Of a stretch of DNA of 6,652 bases, positions 1 to 6,652 are shown in pieces. Each line of letters opens with the position of its first letter. The stretch's first letter is position 1. This DNA is from Sphingomonadaceae bacterium (GTDB lineage: Bacteria; Pseudomonadota; Alphaproteobacteria; Sphingomonadales; Sphingomonadaceae), in the NCBI GenBank assembly GCA_947446935.1, contig CANFIV010000087.1, positions 1-6,652 on the forward strand, written 5' to 3'. Below the pieces are notes generated by a model. The model ran no database searches. It saw only the letters and a list, made by a program, of their open reading frames with translations, and had not been told where the DNA came from. The position numbers and the translations under genes are program-made.

Positions 1-2
1 AT

Positions 3-920
3 GCCGTTGCGCCCGACCTTTCGGAAAAGGCCCCGCCGCCAGAACAGCCGGGCCTCCATGTGTTCCCCGAATGGGACCTTGCCGATCTGGCCGAATGCAT
101 CGATTGGACGCCGTTCTTCCGCGCCTGGGAACTCGCCGGAAACTACCCTGCTATCCTCGATGACGAGATCGTGGGCGAAAGCGCCCGCAGCCTGTTTGCC
201 GACGCGCAGGCCATGCTGAAGCAGATCATCGCCGAAAAGTGGTTCACCGCGCGCGGCGTCGCCGGGTTCTGGCCGTGCCACCGCGAGGAAGACGACGTCG
301 TGCTGTACCTCCCCGAGGAAGAGCGCCACGTGCGGCTGCCGTTCCTGCGCCAGCAGATCCGCAAGAGCCGTGATCGCAAGAACATGTGCCTTGCCGATTT
401 CATCGATCCGCAGGGCGATTGGCTCGGCGGCTTCGCGGTCGGCATCCACGGCATCGAACCGCACCTTGCGCGTTTCCAGGCGGCGCATGACGACTATTCT
501 GATATCCTGCTCAAGGCCCTCGCCGACCGCTTCGCCGAAGCCTTCGCCGAGCGCCTCCATCAGCATGTGCGCACCACACTCTGGGCCTATGCACCCGGTG
601 AGCAACTGACCACCGAGGCGCTGATCAAGGAGCAGTTCCGCGGCATCCGCCCCGCGCCGGGCTATCCCGCCTGCCCCGATCACAGCCTCAAGCCGATCCT
701 GTTCGATCTGCTGAGCGCGACCGACAACGCCGGGATCGTGCTGACCGAAAGCCAGGCCATGCTTCCCACTGCCGCTGTTTCAGGCTTTTATTTCGCGCAT
801 CCCGAAAGCCAGTATTTCGGCGTGGCGCGTGTGGGCCGCGATCAGGTGGAGGACTACGCCGTGCGGCGCGGCTTCGATTTGCCCACAACCGAGCGCTGGC
901 TGCGGCCCAATCTGGACTGA
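3..920 (+). CDS. metH: Methionine synthase (cobalamin-dependent), C-terminal activation domain; 5' end outside window
   Basis: This is the C-terminal part of B12-dependent methionine synthase, the cytoplasmic enzyme that moves a methyl group from 5-methyltetrahydrofolate to homocysteine. The visible part is the reactivation domain, which binds S-adenosylmethionine (AdoMet) and remethylates oxidised cobalamin. The frame is open from the left edge, so the true start lies upstream; the GTG at 60 lies inside the domain and is not the start. A proline-rich linker (codons from 3 to about 50) leads into a segment reading FPEWDLADL, then DWTPFF and DDEIVGESARSLFADAQ. The family's AdoMet-binding signature RPAPGYPACPDH is at 648-683. 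The end, ERWLRPNLD, matches the usual C-terminus, so the 3' end looks complete. In many alphaproteobacteria MetH is split into two proteins; the window cannot show whether that is so here. It converges on fumC with a 57-nt gap. Confidence 0.95.
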   Translation, partial: AVAPDLSEKAPPPEQPGLHVFPEWDLADLAECIDWTPFFRAWELAGNYPAILDDEIVGESARSLFADAQAMLKQIIAEKWFTARGVAGFWPCHREEDDVVLYLPEEERHVRLPFLRQQIRKSRDRKNMCLADFIDPQGDWLGGFAVGIHGIEPHLARFQAAHDDYSDILLKALADRFAEAFAERLHQHVRTTLWAYAPGEQLTTEALIKEQFRGIRPAPGYPACPDHSLKPILFDLLSATDNAGIVLTESQAMLPTAAVSGFYFAHPESQYFGVARVGRDQVEDYAVRRGFDLPTTERWLRPNLD

Positions 921-923
921 GCG

Positions 924-942
924 CGGGGCAGGCCTAACCCCG
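924..942. terminator. Possible weak hairpin between convergent metH and fumC
   Basis: The 57-nt gap between the two convergent stop codons (921-977) contains a five-base-pair stem, CGGGG at 924-928 pairing with CCCCG at 938-942, around a nine-base loop. It is GC-rich and sits where both genes need to end transcription. No run of T follows on either strand, so it is not a standard intrinsic terminator. It may be a simple stem that helps Rho-dependent ending, or chance pairing in GC-rich DNA. Confidence 0.25.
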
Positions 943-977
943 ACCCCTTCCACAAGCGGGTGGGCTGATCTTGGCCG

Positions 978-2360
<1,383 letters not shown>

Positions 2361-2367
2361 GGGAAGG

Positions 2368-2374
2368 CCTTTCC
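2368..2374 (-). promoter_or_regulatory. Ribosome binding site of fumC
   Basis: On the minus strand GGAAAGG lies seven bases before the ATG at 2360. It supports this start over the in-frame upstream ATG at 2405. It forms part of a near-palindrome (2362-2374, core AAGGCCTT), but the two halves abut with no loop, so it cannot fold into a hairpin that masks the site. Confidence 0.6.
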
Positions 2375-2471
2375 GTATTCGTATTCCGCTTGCGCGGATC
2401 GGCATTTAGCGGATGGAAGCAACAGGGATTCTGCGCCTGCCCTGCCGAAGTGGGGGCACATTGCTATTGCT

Positions 2472-2496
2472 GCAAGCGCGCGGGTGCGCGAATTGC
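2472..2496. repeat. GC-rich inverted repeat in the fumC/antiporter divergent region
   Basis: The left arm GCAAGCGCGC (2472-2481) and right arm GCGCGAATTGC (2486-2496) are complementary except for one unmatched base, and flank a four-base GGGT loop. It lies in the 177-nt region between two divergently transcribed genes, 41 nt before the antiporter start and 111 nt before the fumC start. No T-run follows, so it is not an intrinsic terminator. It could be an operator for a dimeric regulator or a hairpin in the antiporter mRNA leader. I could not identify confident -35/-10 promoter boxes on either strand here. Confidence 0.4.
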
Positions 2497-2537
2497 GGTA
2501 AGGGGCGCAGAGCGATGAAGAGGGGAAGCGCCAAACC

Positions 2538-3731
2538 ATGCCAACGATGAGCACGTCCGAGGTGTTCCTGATCGCGCTGACGATCATTCTGGCGGTGCCC
2601 TATGCGGTTTGGCGGCTCCTGCGCACCGATCACTGGGCACCGCTCGTCGTCGTGCAGATCGTAGGCGGCATCGTGCTCGGTCCCGGCGTACTCGGCGCGA
2701 TGTTTCCCGGCTACTATGCCTTCGTCTTCAATCCGCAGGTCATCGGTGCGCTCAACGGCGTGGCGTGGTGGGCCGTGATGATGTTCGTGTTTGCCGCAGG
2801 GCTTGAGCTGGATCTTGGCGATGCCTGGCAGAACCGCCGCGAGACCGCGATCACGGCTGGATGCGCACTCCTGTTTCCACTGCTGCTCGGTGCGGCGGCG
2901 GCGGCGGTGTTGCTGCGTGAGCCCGGCTGGATCGGCCCCAAAGGCGGCTATGCCCAAGCCGTGCTCGGTATCGGCATGGCCTGCGCGGTGACGGCGCTGC
3001 CGATTCTTGTGCTGCTTATGGAAAAGCTCGGCATCTTCCGCGAGCCGCTTGGCCAGCGGCTCCTGCGCTATGCCAGCCTTGATGATGTGCTGATCTGGGG
3101 GGTACTTGCGCTGATCCTTGTCGATTGGGAGCGGATCGGGCGGCAAGGCGTGTTCCTCGTTGGCTTTGCCGTTGCGGCGTGGGCTGTCCGCCGCCTGATC
3201 GCGCGGGTCCAGCAGAACGATCGCTGGTATATCGGCCTCGTCTGGCTCTCGGCTTGCGGCTTTGCGGCGGATTGGTCGGGCCTGCACTTCATGGTCGGCG
3301 CATTCCTCGCCGGCGCGGTGCTCGATGCCAAGTGGTACGACCGCGCACGGCTCGACGGTTTTCGCGAGTTCCTGCTGCTGGCGGTGATGCCGGTGTTTTT
3401 CCTGTCGACTGGCCTGCGCACGCAGTGGGGCGTGGGCGGTGCAGCGGTGTTCGGCGCGGCCGCGCTGTTCCTGATCGCCTCTGTTGCGGGCAAGCTGGCG
3501 GGAGTGCACCTCGCCGGCCGTCTGCTCGGCTGGGCCAAGGGTGAGGCGGCGGTGATCGGCTGGATGCTCCAGACCAAGGCCCTGATCATGATCATCTTCG
3601 TCAACGTGCTGCTCGACAAGGGCATCATCACCGCCGAGACGTTCACAGCCCTGCTGCTGATGGCAGTGGGCAGCACGATGTTGACGGTTCCCAATGTGCG
3701 GCCGCGGTTGGCGAAAATGGCAAACGCGTGA
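2538..3731 (+). CDS. Cation:proton antiporter (CPA2 / Na+/H+ exchanger family)
   Basis: This is an inner-membrane monovalent cation/proton antiporter, expected to exchange Na+ or K+ for H+ in pH and salt homeostasis. The 397-aa protein is almost wholly hydrophobic, with about 12-13 predicted membrane segments. Family landmarks appear in order: GGIVLGPGVLG (43-53), GLELDL (88-93), ALPIL (153-157), the paired acidic residues D182-D183 in YASLDDVLIW, FFLSTGLRTQ (287-296), K319 in the conserved VAGKLAG, and QTKALI (345-350). An aspartate pair plus a membrane lysine is the arrangement of NapA-like electrogenic antiporters, so ion coupling of that type is inferred. There is no cytoplasmic RCK/TrkA-N or UspA domain, so it lacks the nucleotide-binding regulation of KefB/KefC. 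The start ATG has AGGGGA 11 nt upstream; an ATG three codons later (2547) is less well placed. Its stop overlaps the next start. Substrate ion cannot be told from sequence. Confidence 0.92.
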   Translation: MPTMSTSEVFLIALTIILAVPYAVWRLLRTDHWAPLVVVQIVGGIVLGPGVLGAMFPGYYAFVFNPQVIGALNGVAWWAVMMFVFAAGLELDLGDAWQNRRETAITAGCALLFPLLLGAAAAAVLLREPGWIGPKGGYAQAVLGIGMACAVTALPILVLLMEKLGIFREPLGQRLLRYASLDDVLIWGVLALILVDWERIGRQGVFLVGFAVAAWAVRRLIARVQQNDRWYIGLVWLSACGFAADWSGLHFMVGAFLAGAVLDAKWYDRARLDGFREFLLLAVMPVFFLSTGLRTQWGVGGAAVFGAAALFLIASVAGKLAGVHLAGRLLGWAKGEAAVIGWMLQTKALIMIIFVNVLLDKGIITAETFTALLLMAVGSTMLTVPNVRPRLAKMANA

Positions 3732-4915
3732 GGACGCAGCTTCGCCTTTTTGCGGCGCTGCTGCTGCTCCCGGCGCTCGCGGCGCGGGCCGAGCCGGCCG
3801 CCACGGTCGCGGTCGCGTTTGACCGGCACAGCGTGCGCCCGGTTCTGGCCGAGGGGCTGGCGGATCGCGCCACGGGCCGCGCCGCAACGGCAGACGATCC
3901 GGTGCGCATCGCCTCGATCTCCAAGCTCGTCACCGCGCTTGGCGTGATGCGCTTGGTCGATCAAGGCAGGCTCGATCTGGACCGTGATGTTTCTGACTAT
4001 CTCGGTTGGCGGCTGCGCCATCCGGCGTTTCCGGACCGGCCGATCACTTTGCGGCTGCTCCTCTCGCACCGCTCGGGCCTGAGCGACGAGGCGGATTATA
4101 TCATCCCGCTGGGCGAAACAGTGCGGGCGCGGCTGGCCAATCCCAAGGCCTGGGATCCTGCCCACGGCCCGGGCGAGGACTGGTTCCACTACACGAATCT
4201 CAATTTCCCGGTGGTTGCCTCGGTGATGGAGGCGGCGACGGGCGAGCGCTTCGACCGGCTGATGCAACGGCTGGTGCTGAAGCCGCTGAAGCTCTCGGCC
4301 TGCTACAACTGGTCGGGCTGCGATCCCTCGGCGGCGGCGCGTGCAGTGGTGCTTTACCGTGCCGATGGCACCGTGGCGCGTGATGATTTGCACGGCGCGT
4401 TGCCCGCTTGCCCGGTCGTGACCTCAGCCAGCAGCGGCTGCGATCTCGCCAACTATGTGCCCGGCTGGAACGGCGCGCTGTTTTCGCCGCAAGGGGGGCT
4501 GCGCATTTCCATGCGTGATCTGGCGCGGATCGGGCAGCTGCTGGCGCGCGGCGGCAAGGGCCTCCTTTCAGCCCGGAGTTTCGCCGCGCTCATCACGCCG
4601 CAGTGGGTTTTCAATGGCACAAACGGCGTGGGCGAAAACGGCGAGCCGGACGGGTTTTTCTGCACCTATGGGCTCGGCGTGCAAGTGATTGGCCAAGCCG
4701 GAGCCGGGTGTCATGATGATCCGTTCGGTGATGGGGTCGTGCGGATCGGCCATCCGGGCGAGGCCTATGGCTTGCGCTCCGGGCTGTGGGTCGATCCAAA
4801 GAGCAAGAAAGGCGTGGCCTTCTTCACCACAGCGGTTTCCGACGATGCGCCAAAGGGTGTGAGTGCGTTTACGGCGGTGGAAGAGGCGGTTCTGGCGCGC
4901 CTGCGCATGCCCTGA
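3728..4915 (+). CDS. Exported serine hydrolase, beta-lactamase/penicillin-binding-protein fold (class C-like)
   Basis: This is a probable periplasmic serine hydrolase of the Pfam 'Beta-lactamase' family, which includes class C beta-lactamases, D-aminopeptidases and esterases. The GTG start overlaps the antiporter stop (GTGA), which suggests translational coupling. The N-terminus (MRTQLRLFAALLLLPALAARA) is a typical Sec signal peptide, with cleavage likely after ARA at residue 21. The active-site motifs are in order: S63-I-S-K66 (SxxK), Y155-T-N157 (YxN), and H342-P-G344 in place of the KTG box. LLSHRSGL (111-118) is another family landmark. The exported part holds six cysteines (C192, C198, C228, C238, C312, C329), four of them clustered at 192-238, consistent with disulfide bonds in the periplasm. 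HxG rather than KTG is more common in esterases and peptidases of this family than in true beta-lactamases, so antibiotic hydrolysis should not be assumed. The substrate is unknown. Confidence 0.88.
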   Translation: MRTQLRLFAALLLLPALAARAEPAATVAVAFDRHSVRPVLAEGLADRATGRAATADDPVRIASISKLVTALGVMRLVDQGRLDLDRDVSDYLGWRLRHPAFPDRPITLRLLLSHRSGLSDEADYIIPLGETVRARLANPKAWDPAHGPGEDWFHYTNLNFPVVASVMEAATGERFDRLMQRLVLKPLKLSACYNWSGCDPSAAARAVVLYRADGTVARDDLHGALPACPVVTSASSGCDLANYVPGWNGALFSPQGGLRISMRDLARIGQLLARGGKGLLSARSFAALITPQWVFNGTNGVGENGEPDGFFCTYGLGVQVIGQAGAGCHDDPFGDGVVRIGHPGEAYGLRSGLWVDPKSKKGVAFFTTAVSDDAPKGVSAFTAVEEAVLARLRMP

Positions 4916-4916
4916 C

Positions 4917-4984
4917 AACCCGCCATAACCGGTTCGGGGGTAATTTTGCTTTTCCGGTGGGCTCGATCTGCCATGATGCGGCTG
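4917..4984 (+). repeat. Intergenic element, copy 1 (upstream of the membrane-protein gene)
   Basis: Between the serine hydrolase stop (4915) and the next start (5007) lies a sequence related to that preceding recQ. Shared blocks in order are AACCCG (4917-4922), CCATAA (4923-4928), CGGGGG followed by TAA (4935-4943), GCTTTTCC (4948-4955), CGATCTGCCATG (4964-4975) and GCGGCTG (4978-4984). Spacing between blocks differs from copy 2 by indels that are not multiples of three, so it is not a conserved coding sequence. It may carry a promoter or mRNA leader, or be a dispersed intergenic repeat. No standard sigma-70 boxes are convincing. Confidence 0.6.
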
Positions 4985-5006
4985 GGTCGAAACATTGGGG
5001 GCGCGC

Positions 5007-5780
5007 ATGCAGACATTCAGTATCGGCCAAACGATTTCGCGGGCGAGCAGCCTGATCGGCACAACTTTGCGCAGTGTTGGCCTGTTTATCCTGATCCTCC
5101 AGGCTATTAGCCTCGCGGTCACGTATGTTCTGCGCGGCCAGCTGGTCGTCGCGATGGGCGGGGCGGAGGCTATGGCCGATCCCGCCGTGCAAGTGGCTGT
5201 GCTCCGGTCGGGCTGGTACTGGGTGACGGCGGCATGGTCGACGGTGTTGGCCTCGCTGGTGTTCGCCGGTGCCACCGCCGGCATGATCAAGGCAGAGAAA
5301 GGCGAAGCGGTCTCCCTCGGTGATTGCTTCGCCGGGGGGCTGCCCAAGATGCTGCCGCTGATCGGGTTGATGATCCTGTGGATGCTGGGGGTCTATATCG
5401 GCATCATCCTGCTTGTCGTGCCGGGCTGCATTCTCCTTGCCATGTGGAGTGTCACCGTCCCCGTATTGATCGCCGAGGATACGGGCGTTTTCGGCGCGTT
5501 CGGGCGCAGCCGGGCGCTGACCAAGGGCTATCGCTGGAAAATCTTCCTGTTGCTCCTGATCGTCCTTGTGCTGCTCTATGTCGGGCTCGGGGTGATCCTG
5601 GCGCTGTCTGCCGTGCAGTTGATCGGCTTTGGCGCGGCGATCTACACCTCAGGGCCGCTGCAGGTGATCATGGGCCTATTCGGCGCTGCTTTCGGGCTGG
5701 TGATCGATGCGGTGCTCGTGGCCATCTACGGCGAACTGATCGAGCTGAAGGCTGAGCATACGGGCGGCGTGTTCGACTGA
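5007..5780 (+). CDS. Multi-pass membrane protein, glycerophosphodiester phosphodiesterase membrane-domain-like
   Basis: This is a 257-aa inner-membrane protein with about six hydrophobic segments (near residues 24-42, 73-93, 114-135, 135-151, 178-205 and 217-241). The most telling stretch is 146-180: MWSVTVPVLIAEDTG, then FGRSRALTKGYRWKIF. This 'pvl..E..g...A..rS..LtkG.rw.if' pattern is typical of the family named for the membrane domain of glycerophosphoryl diester phosphodiesterases and related YciC-type proteins. There is no catalytic phosphodiesterase domain here, so enzymatic activity is not supported and the role is unknown. I chose the ATG at 5007, which has GGGGG five bases upstream (4997-5001). 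A TTG four codons earlier (4995) would put that purine run inside the gene and has no ribosome site of its own. A related intergenic element both precedes this gene and follows it before recQ. Confidence 0.7.
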   Translation: MQTFSIGQTISRASSLIGTTLRSVGLFILILQAISLAVTYVLRGQLVVAMGGAEAMADPAVQVAVLRSGWYWVTAAWSTVLASLVFAGATAGMIKAEKGEAVSLGDCFAGGLPKMLPLIGLMILWMLGVYIGIILLVVPGCILLAMWSVTVPVLIAEDTGVFGAFGRSRALTKGYRWKIFLLLLIVLVLLYVGLGVILALSAVQLIGFGAAIYTSGPLQVIMGLFGAAFGLVIDAVLVAIYGELIELKAEHTGGVFD

Positions 5781-5794
5781 CCGGATGCCGCGAT

Positions 5795-5877
5795 AACCCG
5801 TGGCCATAATCGGGGGATAACCCGGCGCGGAGGCAATTGGGCTTTTCCAGTGCGAGCCCGATCTGCCATGGCGGCTG
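5795..5877 (+). repeat. Intergenic element, copy 2 (upstream of recQ)
   Basis: This second copy of the element occupies most of the 104-nt gap between the membrane-protein stop and recQ. Blocks shared with copy 1 are AACCCG (5795-5800), CCATAA (5804-5809), CGGGGG then ATAA (5811-5820), GCTTTTCC (5841-5848), CGATCTGCCATG (5859-5870) and GCGGCTG (5871-5877). Copy 2 carries additional sequence between the CGGGGG and GCTTTTCC blocks, including a second ATAACCCG (5793-5800 and 5817-5824). It ends seven nt before the recQ ATG, whereas copy 1 ends 22 nt before its gene, so the element overlaps where the recQ ribosome site should be. Confidence 0.6.
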
Positions 5878-5884
5878 CGTGACC

Positions 5885-6652
5885 ATGCTTAGCCCTGATA
5901 CCCAGCAGGAAACCCTCGCCGCGCTCGCGCGCGTGTTCGGCTTTTCCGCGTTCCGTGGCGTACAGGATCAGGTCGTCGCGCGCGTGCTGGCGGGGCAATC
6001 GACACTTGCCGTCATGCCCACCGGCGCCGGTAAATCGCTGACTTATCAGCTCCCCGCCGTGATGCTGCCGGGCACGTGTGTGGTCGTTTCGCCGCTCATC
6101 GCGCTGATGCATGATCAGCTGCGTGCCGCCAATGCCAACGGCATCGCCGCCGCCGCGCTCACCAGCGTCGATATGGACCGCGAAAGGACAATCGAACGGT
6201 TCCGTGCCGGTGAGCTCGATCTGCTCTATGTCGCGCCCGAGCGCGCCAGCCAACCGCATTTCCGCGAGCTGCTGACCCGCGCGCCGCTCTCGCTGTTCGC
6301 CATCGATGAGGCGCATTGCGTTTCCGAATGGGGCCACGATTTCCGGCCCGATTACCGCCTGCTGCGCCCGCTGCTCGATAGCTTCGCTCACGTCCCGCGT
6401 CTCGCGCTTACCGCCACTGCCGACCGGCACACCCGCGCAGACATTCTGGCGCAGCTCGGCATTCCGGACGATGGCCTGATCATCGCCGGGTTCGACAGGC
6501 CCAATATCCGCTACCGCATCACCCCGCGCGACAACCCGCTGCGCCAGCTCAAGGCCTTGCTGGCCGAGCAGCCGGGGCCGGGGATCGTCTATGCGCCGAC
6601 GCGCAACGGGGTTGAGAAGCTGGCAGACCAGCTTTCCGCTGGCGGGCGACAT
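5885..6652 (+). CDS. recQ: ATP-dependent DNA helicase RecQ, N-terminal part; 3' end outside window
   Basis: RecQ is a superfamily 2, 3'-to-5' DNA helicase that unwinds recombination and repair intermediates. The first 256 codons are present and the frame is open at the right edge. Motifs appear in order: the Q-motif region FGFSAFRGVQDQ (18-29), Walker A MPTGAGKS (44-51), motif Ia VVVSPLIALMHDQ (66-78), YVAPER (115-120), the DEAH box (141-144) running directly into the RecQ-specific aromatic-rich loop CVSEWGHDFRPDY (145-157), motif III LTATAD (175-180), the RecQ-typical FDRPNIRY (203-210), and the start of the second helicase lobe, GIVYAPTR (233-240). The C-terminal zinc, winged-helix and HRDC regions would lie beyond the window. 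The start is an ATG without a strong ribosome site; an in-frame GTG two codons earlier (5879) and a TTG at 5837 preceded by GGAGG are possible but add residues not expected in the family. No inactivating change is visible. Confidence 0.95.
   Translation, partial: MLSPDTQQETLAALARVFGFSAFRGVQDQVVARVLAGQSTLAVMPTGAGKSLTYQLPAVMLPGTCVVVSPLIALMHDQLRAANANGIAAAALTSVDMDRERTIERFRAGELDLLYVAPERASQPHFRELLTRAPLSLFAIDEAHCVSEWGHDFRPDYRLLRPLLDSFAHVPRLALTATADRHTRADILAQLGIPDDGLIIAGFDRPNIRYRITPRDNPLRQLKALLAEQPGPGIVYAPTRNGVEKLADQLSAGGRH

Noticed and set aside
2361..2405. Longer fumC with 15 extra N-terminal residues
   Set aside because: The extra residues are basic and unlike FumC N-termini. The ATG at 2360 has a better ribosome site and puts catalytic residues in the E. 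coli numbering.
2406..3887. A 493-codon minus-strand open frame opposite the antiporter, and a 441-codon one at 3068-4393
   Set aside because: Both lie opposite genes with clear family motifs, have low-complexity basic translations, and overlap each other in different frames. They are shadows of GC-rich coding DNA.
3728..4915. True antibiotic-resistance beta-lactamase (AmpC)
   Set aside because: The third motif is HPG rather than KTG, and the family is broad. The sequence supports only a serine hydrolase of this fold, not a resistance enzyme.
4948..4984. Sigma-54 type -24/-12 promoter in the intergenic element
   Set aside because: A GG and a GC are present in copy 1 but nine bases apart rather than ten, and the GG is missing in copy 2.
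4973..5110. Short ORF starting at the ATG in intergenic element copy 1
   Set aside because: It is out of frame with the membrane-protein gene, overlaps its coding start, and its frame is not kept in copy 2 because of a two-base indel.
5726..6652. Minus-strand open frame opposite recQ
   Set aside because: The plus strand encodes RecQ with all expected helicase motifs; the opposite frame has no recognisable domain and also crosses the intergenic element and the end of the membrane-protein gene.

Overview
The window is ordinary GC-rich bacterial chromosome, densely packed with housekeeping-type genes. The gene content, the strong G/C preference at third codon positions, and the sequence style of the MetH, FumC and RecQ proteins suggest an alphaproteobacterium, quite possibly a sphingomonad (Novosphingobium/Erythrobacter-like). 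That placement is inference from general resemblance only. I see no phage, transposon, CRISPR, tRNA or rRNA sequence.

Layout, left to right. (1) The 3' end of metH on the plus strand, covering the reactivation domain of cobalamin-dependent methionine synthase, runs in from outside the window and stops at 920. (2) fumC (class II fumarase) is on the minus strand and converges on metH with a 57-nt gap. (3) A 177-nt divergent intergenic region with a GC-rich inverted repeat separates fumC from a plus-strand pair: a CPA2-type cation:proton antiporter and an exported beta-lactamase-fold serine hydrolase, whose stop and start codons overlap (GTGA). (4) A six-helix-type membrane protein resembling the glycerophosphodiester phosphodiesterase membrane-domain family follows. 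(5) recQ, a DNA helicase gene, runs off the right edge.

These genes do not form one pathway: methionine synthesis, TCA cycle, ion homeostasis, envelope hydrolysis, membrane function and DNA repair are all represented. The only tight coupling is the antiporter/serine hydrolase overlap.

The most notable signal outside the genes is a pair of related intergenic sequences. One precedes the membrane-protein gene (4917-4984) and the other precedes recQ (5795-5877). They share GCTTTTCC, CGATCTGCCATG and GCGGCTG in the same order, with indels that break any reading frame. This looks like a duplicated non-coding regulatory or repeat element. I found no convincing evidence of a previously undescribed multi-gene system.
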